Source of the DNA: Pilaira anomala
Taxonomy: Eukaryota > Mucoromycota > Mucoromycetes > Mucorales > Mucoraceae
Direction: 5' to 3'
Assembly (NCBI GenBank): GCA_025716855.1
Contig: JAIXMQ010000083.1
Span: 31,267 to 95,266, forward strand
Length of the DNA stretch: 64,000 nucleotides
Position numbers and translations under genes: made by a program. Position 1 is the stretch's first letter; every line of letters starts with the position of its first letter. Below, in pieces: positions 47,523-59,948 of the stretch. The notes beneath the pieces were generated by a model. That model ran no database searches and was not told where the DNA came from. It saw only the letters and a list, made by a program, of their open reading frames with translations.

Positions 47523-49138
47523 TTATGCTTGAGTTTCACCACCACCAACACCCTATATAAAGAGAAAAAAAAAAAGGTTAAAAACATATAAGTAAATATA
47601 TATATATATATAAACTTACGGGATGATCAAACGCAAACCACCAGACAAGGATAGCAATGACTACAGCAAGAATAATGGTGATAAAGAAACAACACCATTT
47701 TTTCTAAAAAAAAAACAAAAAAAAAATTAATATTTTGAGACTATTATACATGTATGATATGAACTTACAGCACGAGTTGACTTTGCAATGACAATAGCAC
47801 GATCAATATGGTTAACACCTTTTTCTAAATCTACTGCAGCATTATCTGCATTACTTTCAATTTGGTCGAATGCTTCACCTTGTTCTTCTACCATCATTTG
47901 CATATCTTCAAATAATTGTGCTAATTCCTATATATAGATTTGTTGTAGTTGAATATAAGTTTCTTTTTGTAAATATATTTATTTTACCATGATTGTCTTT
48001 TGAATACGTTTAATATCATCATGTCGAGTTTGAACTTCAGTTAATACTGCTTTTGCTTGACCTGTTCTACTATTTTGCATTAACTAGATATAATTACACC
48101 ATTAGATTTTATATATATATATATATATATATCATGTTTTGACGTACACTTTGAGCAAAGATTTGATTTTGTTGATCAGAGTCAATAATAGCATCCAATT
48201 CATCTTCAGTTACATCTTGCTTTACTAATGGATTATAATATCAGTATACATAAAATTGACATGTAACTATAGTTACCAATTTTAATCTGTCTGGCAACAC
48301 GTTGACGATATTTTTGATTGAACGTAGCTTCAACATCTTTATATCTTTGAATACAAGTAATGAATTCTCTCTTTACTCTAGCAGCCTAAAATATATATAT
48401 ATATATATGTATTATTAGCATAATGTACATTACATACATATGTGTAAATATAAAAGAGTCGTAGTACCTGAGCCCTTCTAATTTTTATATCAGGATTTTT
48501 GGGGTTCATTGCATTACTAGACTCAAGAGACTTGATTCTATTTTTAATATTTGTATTCATACTAGACGTTTCATTAACAAATTCAGAAAGTTGAATCGAG
48601 TTCTTTTTCCATTGTTGTTCATTAATACTGACAAGTGAAGAATCATGTAATTCACTGATAAGATCAATATTATGATTAATTGATTTTATAGAATCCGAAA
48701 TTTCTCCAACCTATAATAAATATTTATAAGAAAAAAACTCCTTGTTTTCTTTACTTATAGAAATCCCCTTACCTCTGCTAAATAACCGTCTCTTGTTGAA
48801 ATATCGGTATGAGCTGCAGATGCTACTACGTTCTGAGTTGTTTGTCTTTGTTGCATTTCATAGCTAGGTGATTCATAATTTGTTGTGGTTTGATATCGAC
48901 TGGTACTTGTTGTTTCTCCAGGTGTTCTCGTAGGTCCAAATGCATCCGTACTACAAAATAACTCTGTATAAGAAAAAAAAAAAAACTCTATAATACTTTA
49001 TGTGTACCTATCTGACCCGCCCTGTATTTCAAAAATAAAAATTAGTCTCATGTATCCACATATAAAATCTTTTTTTATAAAACTCACTCGAAGATCTGCC
49101 ATCCGATCTCTTGTAACTGTATATCTTGTATTACTCAT
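47523..49138 (-). CDS. Plasma-membrane-type syntaxin (Qa-SNARE, Sso1-like)
   Basis: About ten small exons. The first (from 49138) encodes MSNTRYTVTRDRMADLR. A 14-nt microexon (49008-49021) follows, then a Ser/Thr/Gln-rich linker exon ending STRDGYLAE. The Habc domain is EISDSIKSINHNIDLISELH, SLVSINEQQWKKNS-type and AARVKREFITCIQRYKDVEA. The SNARE motif exons read SRTGQAKAVLTEVQTRHDDI and ELAQLFEDMQMMVEEQGEAF, with the central Gln in VEEQGE. A C-terminal helix (CCFFITIILAVVIAILVWWF) is followed by a short tail ending GETQA. A tail-anchored t-SNARE for exocytic fusion at the plasma membrane, by homology to Sso1/syntaxin-1. The N-terminal extension before Habc is longer than in yeast Sso1. Intronic (TA)n tracts at 48110-48133 and 48391-48408 are noted. 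Confidence 0.87.
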
Positions 49139-50027
49139 GACTTTTTTAAAAAAAAAAACTAAAGATTACAATAAAAAGAGAGAAAGAAAGAAAGAAAGAA
49201 AAAAGTTGAAAAGGAGAGGAATAGAGAACTTGTTTAAAATATATATATATATATATATGTAAAAAAGAGGAAAAGGGACATGTTTAGTCTGTAAGAATAC
49301 TCTTTTTATGGTAGCACTTTCAGTAGTGTAACAAAAAAAAAAAAAAAAAAAAAATAGTTGTAATAAGGTCTAAAAACTTTTATTTTACTGCGTTTTTTTT
49401 TTTTTTTTTTCTAAAAAGTGATGATGCCATAGATACTTGTTGTTATCAGATTGAAATTGAAATGTTTGGCTCTGTAAAAGCATGACTATTTTCTTTCTTC
49501 ATCATTACTTTTATAAAATAAACAATAAACTTTGTGGCACCTCATAATGGTTTTTTAAATTGACGATCTTTTGAACTTAAATAAGTCCTTTTTAATTTAT
49601 GAATTTTCAAACACAATTTTTTTAACTGATAATCTATTAGTACCATGTTATATAGAAGATGTAGTAACTTGCATGGGTTACTGGCAATTATACATCTGAT
49701 AGTATCATTATTCAAACATTAGGTTGCACCGATTTTGCTTGGCCGAATAAAGGCCTAAAAAAAAAATGTCAATAGCTAGTAGAGAGAGAGAGAGTGAGGG
49801 AGGCCTTTCTATGAGGAGAAGGAATATTTAATATCTATTACTTTTGAGACGATTAATTTATATATAAAAACTTGCTAGTTACGAAACTTTAAAAATTATA
49901 TCATGATAAACCACATGCAAATAAATTTAAAGGCCTGCTGCTGCAGCATTATATGTATATAATATGACTTGTTGGTATAATTTTTTTTTTATGTATAGAA
50001 ATTGTTTTACATTCAAAAAAAAAAGAT
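49139..50027. other. Intergenic spacer upstream of the syntaxin gene
   Basis: Contains a (GAAA)n patch at 49182-49205, (TA)n at 49238-49257, homopolymers at 49333-49354 and 49395-49412, and a (GA) run at 49780-49793. No gene recognised. Confidence 0.5.
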
Positions 50028-53000
50028 TTAAAAGGTATTTAAAATAGGCATTCTCTTACGACCATTTGTTGAGGCACCCTTGATTTCTTTATCATCAATA
50101 TGAGTAATACCAATTTCATCACATTTGCTAAGAGCTAAACTTAATCGTACAGCCATACGATACTCGAAATCATATTTAGTACAAGTCATAGCCATTTGCC
50201 ATAATTTACGACTCTTTCTAAAGTTACCAAGTCCCCAACTTGTCACACCAGATTCTAATGAAATTATCAGTATATCAAACATTTCACCTATTTTTCAATT
50301 TTTTTTTTTACTTACCCCAATATGTAAATGGAACAACCCAAGTTTCTTCCTTTACACAATCCTTATGATCCAAAACCCAATTCAAATGAGCAATCGTCTC
50401 TTCAAAGCGACCCAAAGAATTTAAAATAGAAGCCTTGGTTAATAACAAGACAGCACGTTGATCATAATAATCTGGAGGATTTGTCATAGGCACCAACTCT
50501 CTCAACCTAATATTATACTCTAACTTTTCACGTTCATAAATTACTTCCAAAGTATGTTGGACCATCTCCAAACATTTCTCCAACGACTCCTTTTCCATAT
50601 ACTCAAACGCATTCAAGACCAACAAAATTTCCAAACCAGGTAAACTGAAATCCATATCTTGGTATCCACTCTTTTGGAAAAAGGCCACTTTCTTCAAGAC
50701 ATAAGTATCAATATAAGTCTTTCGTGATTCTTCTTTCGCTAATTCAGGGACCTCAGCAAAAGACAAGATAGCTTCAGTACGTTGTCCCATCATTTCATGA
50801 CAAGCGCCTACAAAGTACTTTGAGAAAGCAGGTGACCAATACTTTTCTCGACTCAATTGATCAAAGTAACTGGCAGCACCTTGGAAATCGAGTTGAAGAG
50901 CTAAATTGAACCCAATTTCATAATCGGACATTTGTTTCATCGCTACTTCGGCCCATTCACCTCGACTGGATTCAGAAGCAAATGTCATAGATTGTGTAGA
51001 GAGTGGTAAGTTACGAGCTACACGTGCAATACGTGCAGCGAAGAATAAAAAGAAACATGAGTTGGGATGGTTACTTTGTGCGTCTAATAAACATTCAATG
51101 GCTGGACTCATCATATCTTTAGCATATAATTGAGGTGCAAAGGATGTCAAGACGGAATAATAAGCTAATAATCTATGAGGGATTGAATTGGGTTAAGAGA
51201 AAAAATGGTGTATAAAATGATAAGAGAAACTTACGTGAGTGAAGCTAATGGGGCTCGAATACCTCTTCCCTCTAAACATAATTTCAGTAATGCGAACCCT
51301 AATTGTTTATCACTTTTCCAACCCAAAGTAGAAAAGATCTTTAGAATTTTGGTTGGCATGGATGATAAGATCAAATGAACTGCACCAATACCAAATTGAA
51401 TAGCTGAAACTGTATCACAATCCATATATTTCTTGTACTCTTGACCCATTCTTTTATACTCTTGCCATACTAAACTATAACTGTTGTATGCTAAAACACG
51501 ACAAAAAAAGAGAGATGAATACTTTTTCTTGAAAAAAAGAAAATATATATCTGCATTTACCTCTTCTTAAATTCAATCCACATTTAAGGTATCCGACTAC
51601 ACTTTCTTGAGTCATTTGAAGTATACCCATTAAAAGACAACATTCGGCTTTAACAACATGAGCACGTAATACACCATTGGGAGTAAATGCATTTGGAGAA
51701 GAGATACCTCCACTGCTATTGGGCATAGCCATTGCAGGTGGATTCTTGGGTAATCCAGTAGAATTAGAAGAAAGTAAAGTAGTGAAATAAGTACTGACGG
51801 TATCTTTGAAAGGTTTTTTAAATGATGTATTATCAATTTGTGTCTTTGCGATTGTGTAGGCTGTTGCAAGTGCGTTCATTGCAATCTCAACATCGGATTC
51901 ATGGTACGTCTAATATTTTGTTAGTATCACCTCACTTGATCTTTTTAATTAAAATTGTATTCTTTTTTTTTTTTTAAAATTTACCATGATGGCTACACAA
52001 TGCATAAAATATTAGTGGGTTTGTTTACTTTTTTCTTTTTAAGGTTTTTTTTTTTCATGTTTACCTTTCATAAATGCCATAGCACCAAGACCCAAAGCAT
52101 ATAATGGATCACTAAAATAGTATAAGAAACTGGTGGGAGGGGGGGTTATTTTTTACTACGAAAACTTACATGCTTGCTTTTGTTTGAAATACAGCTTTTG
52201 CTTTCATAAATTTATTATCAAACAAATACTTCATACCATCCCTTACAGGCTCATCTAAAAAAAAAAAAATTAAAATATAAATATAACACAATAAAGTATA
52301 TTTACAAAAAAAAAAAAATCTTACCTGCAGCTTCTTGTTCACGTGGCTTTAAGTTATTGACAGGTATATCCTTTGGATCAATCGCTTGAATTGCAATAAC
52401 ATTATCTCTAAACATATCTAAATCAATTGGATCCTCAATCGAATACTCAAACTCTCTACTATGCTTTGCACGTTCATGATCCTCTGGTAAAATATGTTGA
52501 TCTCTACTGGGTGCAGGTAAACTATCTTCTACCTTCTTCACATGACGTACACTTTCTTCAACTGCTGGTAAAATAGCAGCTAAATGATTCATAACATTCA
52601 CTTTTTCTGTCTCTGCTTCTTCTTCTTCTTCTTCGGGTACAGTCGTCTCATTTGATAATCTTACGGTTGCATCACGAGAAACGGATATACCACTATCCTT
52701 AGCGTTCTTTAATTCTTCTTCTTCTTGTGTTCCCTCCTTGTACTCAGTTACTTGATCCGTGTGAATTTCAACTGCATGATTTGATGTTGCTGGTGTTGTA
52801 GAAGAAGAAGAAGAAGCTAAAGCCACTGCTGCTGCTGTTAATTGAATTTCTTTTTGAACATCTTCAATGGTTGCTTGTCTTTCTTGTTCAATAACAGGTG
52901 GTTCAGGTCGTGCTATGACAGGTGTATTTTCAACAACAGGTGAAGATGGTTTATAAGGTCGTTCAATAGGAATAGGTTCATAAGTCATTGGTTTTTCAGT

Positions 53001-53640
53001 TGTAGGAGATTTTGGAGTACTGATAGGAGTGGGTACAACAACGGCTGGTGGTGGTACACTAGCAACCTCCAAAGCTTCAATTTCAGCGACTAAATCAGCA
53101 GTAGATTGAGGACGGTCATGATGTTTTTCATTTGGATCCTTTAAGGATTCATTATCACTATCATCAGAAAACCCATGATTTTGTAAAGCGGGTAAAATAA
53201 TAGACATACGAGTTGGTTTAAAAACAGGTTCATCCTCTACTACTGCTACTACTTCTGGTTTGATTGGATTGGATTTCTCTTCATTTCTCTTCTTATCTTG
53301 TTCAATGGCTAATTCCTTCATCCTATTTCTTTCTTTTTCCTTTGTATCTTGTTCGTCTTGAAAATAATCATCATCCTCATCTTCTTCCTCGTCTTCATCA
53401 TCATCATCTACTGCGTCTTCAAATGTTTCACTGGCGATAGAGGATGTTCTAGATCTTGTGGTCTATTTAAAAAAAAAGTGTTTTTATAACAAAAAAAAAA
53501 AAAATGCGGACCCTGTTTTTCTTTTTTACCTTTTGTTCTTTATCTTGAGAAGTCAAGGCTCGATCGGTTTTAGCATCACTTACTTTTCTTTGAAGTCCTT
53601 TCCAAATGGACTTTTTAGATGAACTACTTTTACTCATCAT
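50028..53640 (-). CDS. IML2: Iml2/TTC39-family tetratricopeptide protein with long disordered N-terminus
   Basis: Starts MMSKSSSSKKSIWKGLQRK (53640). About 450 residues of disordered sequence follow: an acidic run near EDAVDDDDDEDEEEDEDDD, Pro/Val-rich and Glu-rich patches, and AAAVALASSSSS. Then comes the IML2 domain in small exons: DGMKYLFDNKFMKAKAVFQ, DPLYALGLGAMAFMKA, then the large exon at 51879-51560 (AYTIAKTQIDN..., AHVVKAECCLLMGILQM). Next are YKKYMDCDTVSAIQFGIGAV, LGWKSDKQLGFALLKLC, YAKDMMSPAIECLLDAQ and FLFFAARIARVARNLPLS, followed by helical TPR-like repeats to KCDEIGITHIDD. Yeast Iml2 acts in lipid-droplet-linked clearance of inclusion bodies, and TTC39 in metazoan lipid control (family knowledge). 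The N-terminal extension is longer than in the yeast protein. Join of N- and C-parts is inferred from in-frame exon order. Confidence 0.82.
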
Positions 53641-54860
53641 GAGTTATATATATATATATTAAAGAGAGAAAGAGAAAAGAGAGAGAAATAGAGTGTTGCA
53701 GTAATTTAAAAATTAGGCGGATCTCCAAGTTTTACATACACCCCCCCCCCTTTTTTTTTCAACTTCCCTCCCTTTCCTCTCTTTGGGTATTTTGATTGGT
53801 AAAAAATAATGGATTTATATTAAAAATCTCCCGTTTATATATATATAATTGCATATGAGAACAAATGTCATCATGAACTCCCTTTTCTCTCGACTGACAA
53901 ACCCTCATAACGTGTACATACGAATAGCTTCTAACTGTATCAAAGTCACTGGTGTCGATCATAGCTAAAGTACTACAATATAGAAAAGAAAGATGTATAT
54001 CATGGAATCTGAAACATGTGTTACGCTATAAATTTGCCTTTAGAAATTAAACAAAACGCCCACTCTAGTAGATAGATAGCAACAATTTATTTTATAGCTG
54101 TAAACATTACGTAAACACTATGGTATTCTTTCTTATATAGTATGTGAATTTTTTTCTTCCTTCTAGAAATGCCATTAAAACTTTTTAAAACTTTCAAAGC
54201 CCAGTTTGCTCTCTCACTCTGCGAAATCCTGCTGGATGCAAAAAAAAAAAAAAAAATGAGGTTTTGGATGGGTTGCTTTAATATGGAAGGAAAAGTAAGG
54301 GGTGTTATTTATCTTTAACATATCCAGCTGAATCCAAGAAATATGTATGGCTTTTGTTAAAGAATTTTGACTCGTGTTACAGAACAAGAAATAGTCTAAA
54401 TGCATTTAAAGAAGTTTGCACGAATTACAATATCGGTATGATTTAACTTCCTTATACTAAACGTTTATGTATCATTTAAAATTGAATTCAGTTGATATAA
54501 ACAAAGGTATTTACTTTGAATTATGTCTTGCAAATACCAATTGCTATCGTAAATCAGCACTGTATGTACACAAGTATAACGCTTTTCTTCTTCTTACCAT
54601 TCTTAGGAAATAAAATGGTAAATAGCCGTCTTTTAATGTAAATGAGTAAATCAATCAATATTTATACTATAATATGGTCACTAACTACAGTAAGGTCACT
54701 TGTTTCATCAAAATAAAATTGACCGAAATAAATTAATAGTTATAAATTGATTCAAAAGGAAAAAGAAGTGATGACAGCTTTATTTTTGTATGTAGTTACG
54801 AGATGAATGTAAGAGGAACTTATGTTTTTCAATATGTGGGAAACTTTGAATTAGTTTAGG
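53641..54860. other. Intergenic region, no gene recognised
   Basis: Begins with the Iml2 upstream region: (TA) and (GA) patches and a 10-base C-only run at about 53741-53750 followed by a T run. The rest is AT-rich without coding signature up to the repeat copy B boundary. Confidence 0.45.
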
Positions 54861-54891
<31 letters not shown>

Positions 54892-55262
54892 TTGTTAGAA
54901 GAGGTATGCAGTGGTGATTCTAAATTAATTTAAGATGGATATGTAGTGTAGGGAGATTGAACTGATGTGTACAAGTGTTTACAGAAAAGATAATTGTAGT
55001 AAATATTTGACCAGGATTGAAAGGTACTTCAGAGAAGATAAACCACCAATTATGTTCGTGTAAGGATAGAGCCAAATATGGATTGAGAAGTAATTTTGAT
55101 ATGAAGGCCTCAAGTTTGGGAATTAAAGAGTATAAAAGCTTGCAAGTACTTTATCTTAGGCGAGCAAATGAAGAGAGATGTGTAGAAGATGCTTTCCGGA
55201 TTAGTTAGAGCAGTTATAGTGGTTTTGTTTGATTTTTTGATTTTTTGATTTTTTGATTTCTT

Positions 55263-55330
<68 letters not shown>

Positions 55331-56757
55331 TTTGACTTTTTGATTATTCTTTCTTGTTTTGTTTCTGCTAAGAAAAAGGATTATTTTAAGGCATATATAA
55401 GAGTAGTAGTCAAGATCATGTTGCCAGATTAAAAAGAAAGAGATTACATATCAAATAGTAACAACCATATCACAGTCAACAAAAAAGACGTTTGACGAAT
55501 ACATCATGATGAGCAAGAAAGATAATAAATACATTTGTAAAATTAAAAAGCCATTTCCCAGCTATCTCCTCCCAACGAAACGAAGCCACCTCAGATGGAT
55601 GGAACATCTCTACTAATGGCACTACTATCCCGACTACGGTGCCCATATTGTACTGCGAGTCAGTTAAGAAGCAAGTCAGCAAATAATGGAATCGGTTATT
55701 CGTGGTCAAAAGCTGTTTTCGATAACCAGTACTGAATCTTTCAATTAAACTATACGTATAGACTATACTAACATCTCACACACCAAACAGTATCAACCAG
55801 ACAAAGATCTCTTACACGTGAAATAGAGTCATCTTGAATCAGACATTCTCCCCATGGCAACAACCGTTGTATTAGACCAACCAAGCAATATCAAGACAAA
55901 AGCTTAGCAACCAAGGAAGAAATGGCCATTTTATACGCAAAGGATTTGTAGTAAAATAAGTGTAGAATCATTCTTAAGAACACGTAGGAATATATTAGAC
56001 AGTTATCTATTTCTTCCCGTAATAACGTTATATGTCTTACCACTGATATTATTTATTATGCACATCTCAAAGTTGTTCATTTCTTCATACAATATCTTGT
56101 ATGTCATTAAAGAGGTAGTTTTAAAGAATGCGTATGTTTTATTTGAAGAAGAAAAGGAAAAAAGAAAAAAGAAAAAAGAAAAAGGGAGAAAGAAATAGAA
56201 AAAAAAAAGGTGCTAAAATAAATCTGTTTGCGGTCATGTGTAGCGCCCAAAATTTGTTGAGATTTAAAACATGCAGAAATGTATGCACCTATTTAATATG
56301 AGACTCATACACAGAACGTCAATAAAAGTAGAAAAAATTTACATATAACACACACAACCATTAATCTTGGCGCCCTTATTTTTGATTGCATATTTGAAAT
56401 AGTTTTGTACGTATTTAACCCATAACGTTAACACAGAAGAGATAACTAATCCACTTCAAAGAGCTGCTAGCCAACAAGATTATTAGAAACCTAATTTCGA
56501 CATCACGAGACTGAAAAATTTTATATAAATACCTGACCCTTTTTTCATGTTTTAAAGCATATTTACTTGACCTTGACCTAAAAAAAAAAAAAAAAAAAAA
56601 ATCTTCAAATCATCGAAAATTTGACTTTAAAGCACTTCAATGACTTCCAACACATAAAAACTTGATGAAGAAGCCACATTAGCATGGAACTTTTCTCTAT
56701 GTAAAAAGAATAGCTACTTTATTAGGAGGACTTATTAAAGCAAGAGACTTTATAAGT
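54861..56757 (-). repeat. ~1.9 kb poly(A)-ended dispersed repeat, copy B (inverted)
   Basis: Reverse complement of 2062-3990 throughout. It begins at a T-rich run (54861-54893), which is the A tail of the element, and ends at the complement of ACTTATAAAGTCTCTTGC. Copy B has a much longer internal T tract at 55264-55327. The shared 60-residue reading frame lies at 55476-55709. Beyond 56757 the similarity to copy A stops abruptly, next to TATATATA. The region between copies is about 51 kb. Confidence 0.8.
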
Positions 56758-57304
56758 ATATATATAAGGGATTCCAATATGTAAAGAAATAAAAATATGA
56801 AATATAATAAAATAGTTAAATCAATAGAGAAGTTCTAATATTCTTTATAACAGACAGTTAAGATACACTGCTGTTAAAGAGCATCATTGTTAGGTATGAA
56901 GGATAATAAAATAAGGTAAAACTAGGCGTAACAGCGGATTTTATAAGATGTCTGCATATTTTTTTATATGCGACTAAATCATTTAAACCGCGCCATCAAT
57001 TTTTATATCACCAAGCACTAAACAGGAATTTTGCCTATTTGTTTCTCTCGCTATTTTCTTTTAATTGCCAGGCATGTATTCTATTGTGTGATTGTATTGG
57101 GTTTGTTGCGATGTCCGTATCGCAGAACATTCATAATGTTCTGACATCCCTCAATCAGCTCTAGTTGCAAGCTGTTGCAATAGTTTTGGCTCAATCTTCT
57201 TAATCTTTGACAGTCTTGGGGTTAGACCTGGGACATCAACTATCGACAGTGGAAGATGGTTATGTCAATGAGAAAGGCTTGACCCTTTTTTTCCATTTGA
57301 TCTA
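56758..57304. other. Flank between repeat copy B and the 57.3-kb transposon
   Basis: AT-rich. Near 57112 an ATG opens MSVSQNIHNVLTSLNQL before a TAG, with the coding-like phrase SFGSIFLIFDSLGVRPGTST in another frame at about 57183-57245. This could be a first exon, possibly of the gene whose last exon lies beyond the transposon at 58867. Unproven. Confidence 0.35.
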
Positions 57305-58771
57305 CTGGATTTCCCACTGTTTTTGGGACTAAATGTCAGAGTTGTTTGAACAAAATCAGAATTATTTTTTGAACTATCTTTTATAATTTTTAGAAGACCA
57401 AACAACGGAAGTATATGTTAGTCTTATGTCGATGATGAGAATTGAGTACGATGGTATAAGCGCAATGGAATTAGATGAGGAAGTGAACGAAACCGTTGGC
57501 ATTACAGCTAAGACGGAACAATTTGAATCTGAACAAGAAGAGGAAGAGGAAGAGGAAAACAGTTCGCAAGAAAAAAAAACCAGGCCTACTGGGATCATAA
57601 AAAAAGAATTGGAAAAAAAAAAAGCTCGCTTACAGAAGCTACAGCGATCTTCAAATTGTAGGCTTTCTTGAGCAGCTTACCGAAGGTGCAAGTACTATGG
57701 AAGCAGCCAGCTGTTTTGGCATATCAAGAAGCTCAGCATATAGGTTTAGAAGCCAATGGCTCTCATCTGGTGGGGGTAGTTCGTAAGAAGAGAGGGCCAG
57801 CTGAAGGTAGTATGTCATCCTTAAAACAGGAACATACAGACTTTATTATCAACTATATTGAATAGTTTGCTACAGCAACTATTGAGCACATAAAAGACGA
57901 GCTAGTAAAAGAATTTAAGGATTTAGTAATTAGTAAATCTGGACTTCAGCGCCATATGAAGACCCATTGTGCGCTATCCTTAAAGCGATTAGAAAAAATA
58001 CCAGCCAAGCGTAACGATGAAGACACTATACGACAACGAAGAGAACGTGTCGAAACATTTATTGCTGACAAGGATATGGGTTTTGAGCGCAACTGTGTGT
58101 TTTTAGATAGAGCAGGCTTCAATTTACATATAGTGAGAAATAGAGGATGGTCTGCAAAAGGAAAGCCTGCTAAGACCATTGTACCTAGAACAGAGGTACA
58201 TCCATAACAATTTTAGGAGCTATATCTTCTGCTGGAGTTATAGATATATCGTTAAGAAAACCCACTTCGGCGACTAATGCTAAAAAGAGAAAGCTCGACG
58301 GAAAGTCTGTCAAAATCACGAAAGGTACCAATACCAGCCATTACTTAGCTTACCTTTGCAACGTCATGGATGTTTTGGATAAAAATAAGATGCAAGGTTT
58401 TTACCTAGTAATGGATAATGCCCCCAATCCATGGACCAAGAGGTAAGGTTATGAATGATTATATTATCAGTAGGGGTTATAAGTGTGTTTACTTGCCACC
58501 ATACTCCCCATTTTTGAATCCTATCGAAGAGTTTTGGTCTAAGGTTAAGGCAGGTATCAAAAGATCTCCTATCGATGGCAAGGATACTCTCACACCAAGA
58601 ATATTAGAATCATGTTCTAAAGTAACTTTGAGTGATTGTAGAGGATGGATAAGACATTCTGTATCTTTTTTTTCTCGTTGCTTAGCTGAAGAGCAGATGC
58701 TATAGTTTTTTTTTAAAAATAATAAATATTCCAATTTTCAAATAGAGTCCCAAAAACAGTGGGTAATCCAG
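57305..58771 (+). mobile_element. Decayed IS630/Tc1/mariner-type transposon
   Basis: 1467 bp with 27-bp terminal inverted repeats (CTGGATTTCCCACTGTTTTT then GGGACT; one mismatch, T versus A at position 6), flanked by TA at 57303-57304 and 58772-58773. It contains one transposase reading broken by frameshifts. The termini match the Fanzor element termini at 20-21 of the first 24 positions, which suggests the same mobilisation system. Confidence 0.88.
57426..58705 (+). pseudogene. DDE transposase pseudogene (IS630-like)
   Basis: Coherent pieces lie in different frames. First an acidic N-terminal stretch starts MSMMRIEYDGISAMELDEEV. An HTH reads FLEQLTEGASTMEAASCFGI then SRSSAYRFRSQW. A helical region follows an in-frame TAG (FATATIEHIKDELVKEF). 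The catalytic strands come next: NCVFLDRAGFNLHIVRNRGW (first Asp; family usually has DEAGF, here DRAGF), YLVMDNAP with IHGP (second Asp, frame break within) and LPPYSPFLNPIEEFWSKV (Glu). At least four frame breaks or stops, at about 57660, 57780, 57863, 58205 and 58425. Inactive as read. Its conserved relatives are common in Mucoromycota genomes (recollection). Confidence 0.82.
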
Positions 58772-58866
58772 TAGTGGTAAAATCACGGAGGGAATTTAAA
58801 AAGGATACGTGTCACAAATGACACTTTTGCATGAAATAAATCAATTTGCATGTGTTTCTTATTTAG

Positions 58867-59136
58867 GAATGGTTATCACATGAGCAATTATTAATACAAG
58901 AACTTAAAGATACAACTGACTTGCTGGTCAAGTCTATTGATTGTCCCGCTTATAACAGACAAAGATATAGTTTCTCTCCAGAAAAAGAACGTAATTTGTA
59001 CTTGTCTGGATTGTGTCATCAAGTGGAACGTCTTGAAAATTATAGATTAGTTAATCAAGATGCTGAATTACCTTTGCCTAAAGATTTGGATCATTTACTA
59101 AATAATATCTACCAACCTCTATCCAAAAAAACCTAA
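58867..59136 (+). CDS. Orphan 3'-terminal exon of an unrecognised gene
   Basis: Opens right after a TTTCTTATTTAG acceptor with EWLSHEQLLIQELKDTTDLL and continues through CPAYNRQRYSFSPEKERNLY and HQVERLENYRLVNQDAELPL to a stop after QPLSKKT. About 89 residues, helical and charged, good codon character. The 96 bases upstream lead directly to the right end of the decayed transposon at 58771. So either the 5' exons are beyond the transposon (57112 is a candidate) or the gene has been disrupted. Family not recognised. Confidence 0.5.
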   Translation, partial: EWLSHEQLLIQELKDTTDLLVKSIDCPAYNRQRYSFSPEKERNLYLSGLCHQVERLENYRLVNQDAELPLPKDLDHLLNNIYQPLSKKT

Positions 59137-59948
59137 TTTAATAAAAAATATTTTCTACGTCCAATAACTAGTCTTTTATCTTTTACATGAGAGTTAAAGA
59201 ACACCTTCCTTGGATGGATCAAATATGTAACTTGCATACATTTTTTTATTTTTATTTTTTTACTGCATTAAAATTATAAATAAACTTTTTTTTTTTTATG
59301 TAGTACGAAAAGTTTAGGTTGTCACTTGTTTTGAAAGAGATGATCTTTTTGTAAATAGTTACTATGGCAATCTAGTTGTCTTCATGACATAATCTTGTAT
59401 TGGACAATGAGAATACCTTTATATACACACAATGTATATATCATATGCTTGTATCTTTAACGTCTTCTTTAATACTAGTTGTCAGATTTAGGCATCATCA
59501 TGTTTAATTTGTGCAAACAAGGGAATAAGCATATGAATATCTGTAAAGTACTATATATATCGTACAACAAATCAAATGAGAATAGTTATATCATCTACTT
59601 TCAAAAACTTTTCTGTATTCTATCAAAAAAAAAAGCACGGTCCTTTGAATGCACAAGATGCATATATATAACAAAAAAGAGATATAATAGAATTAACCCC
59701 GATGTTAGTTCCTTCATGTCATTACTTCGTATTAACAAGCCAACATATATTTACCAAAGAGTGGTGCTGCTAAAACTTGATATCTTCAATTGCTTTTTAT
59801 TTCTTTTATTTAACTTTTCTGGGTGAGCGAATACGGGCGTCATCAGTTGTGACTTTTACTCCAAGTAAACAAAACGCCCTTTTTTTTTTCTTTCTTTTCT
59901 TTTTTTTTTTTTTTTGCCATATTTTATTTTTTTTTATTTAACCCAGTC
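59137..59948. other. Intergenic region upstream of the SNF2/RING gene
   Basis: 812 AT-rich bases, ending in a T-rich leader (59880-59940) typical of fungal promoters in this window. No gene recognised; the 115-codon reading frame at 59479 lacks any motif. Confidence 0.45.

Noticed and set aside
59479..59826. 115-codon plus-strand frame
   Set aside because: Cys/Tyr/Asn-rich AT-driven frame without motif, upstream of the SNF2/RING promoter.
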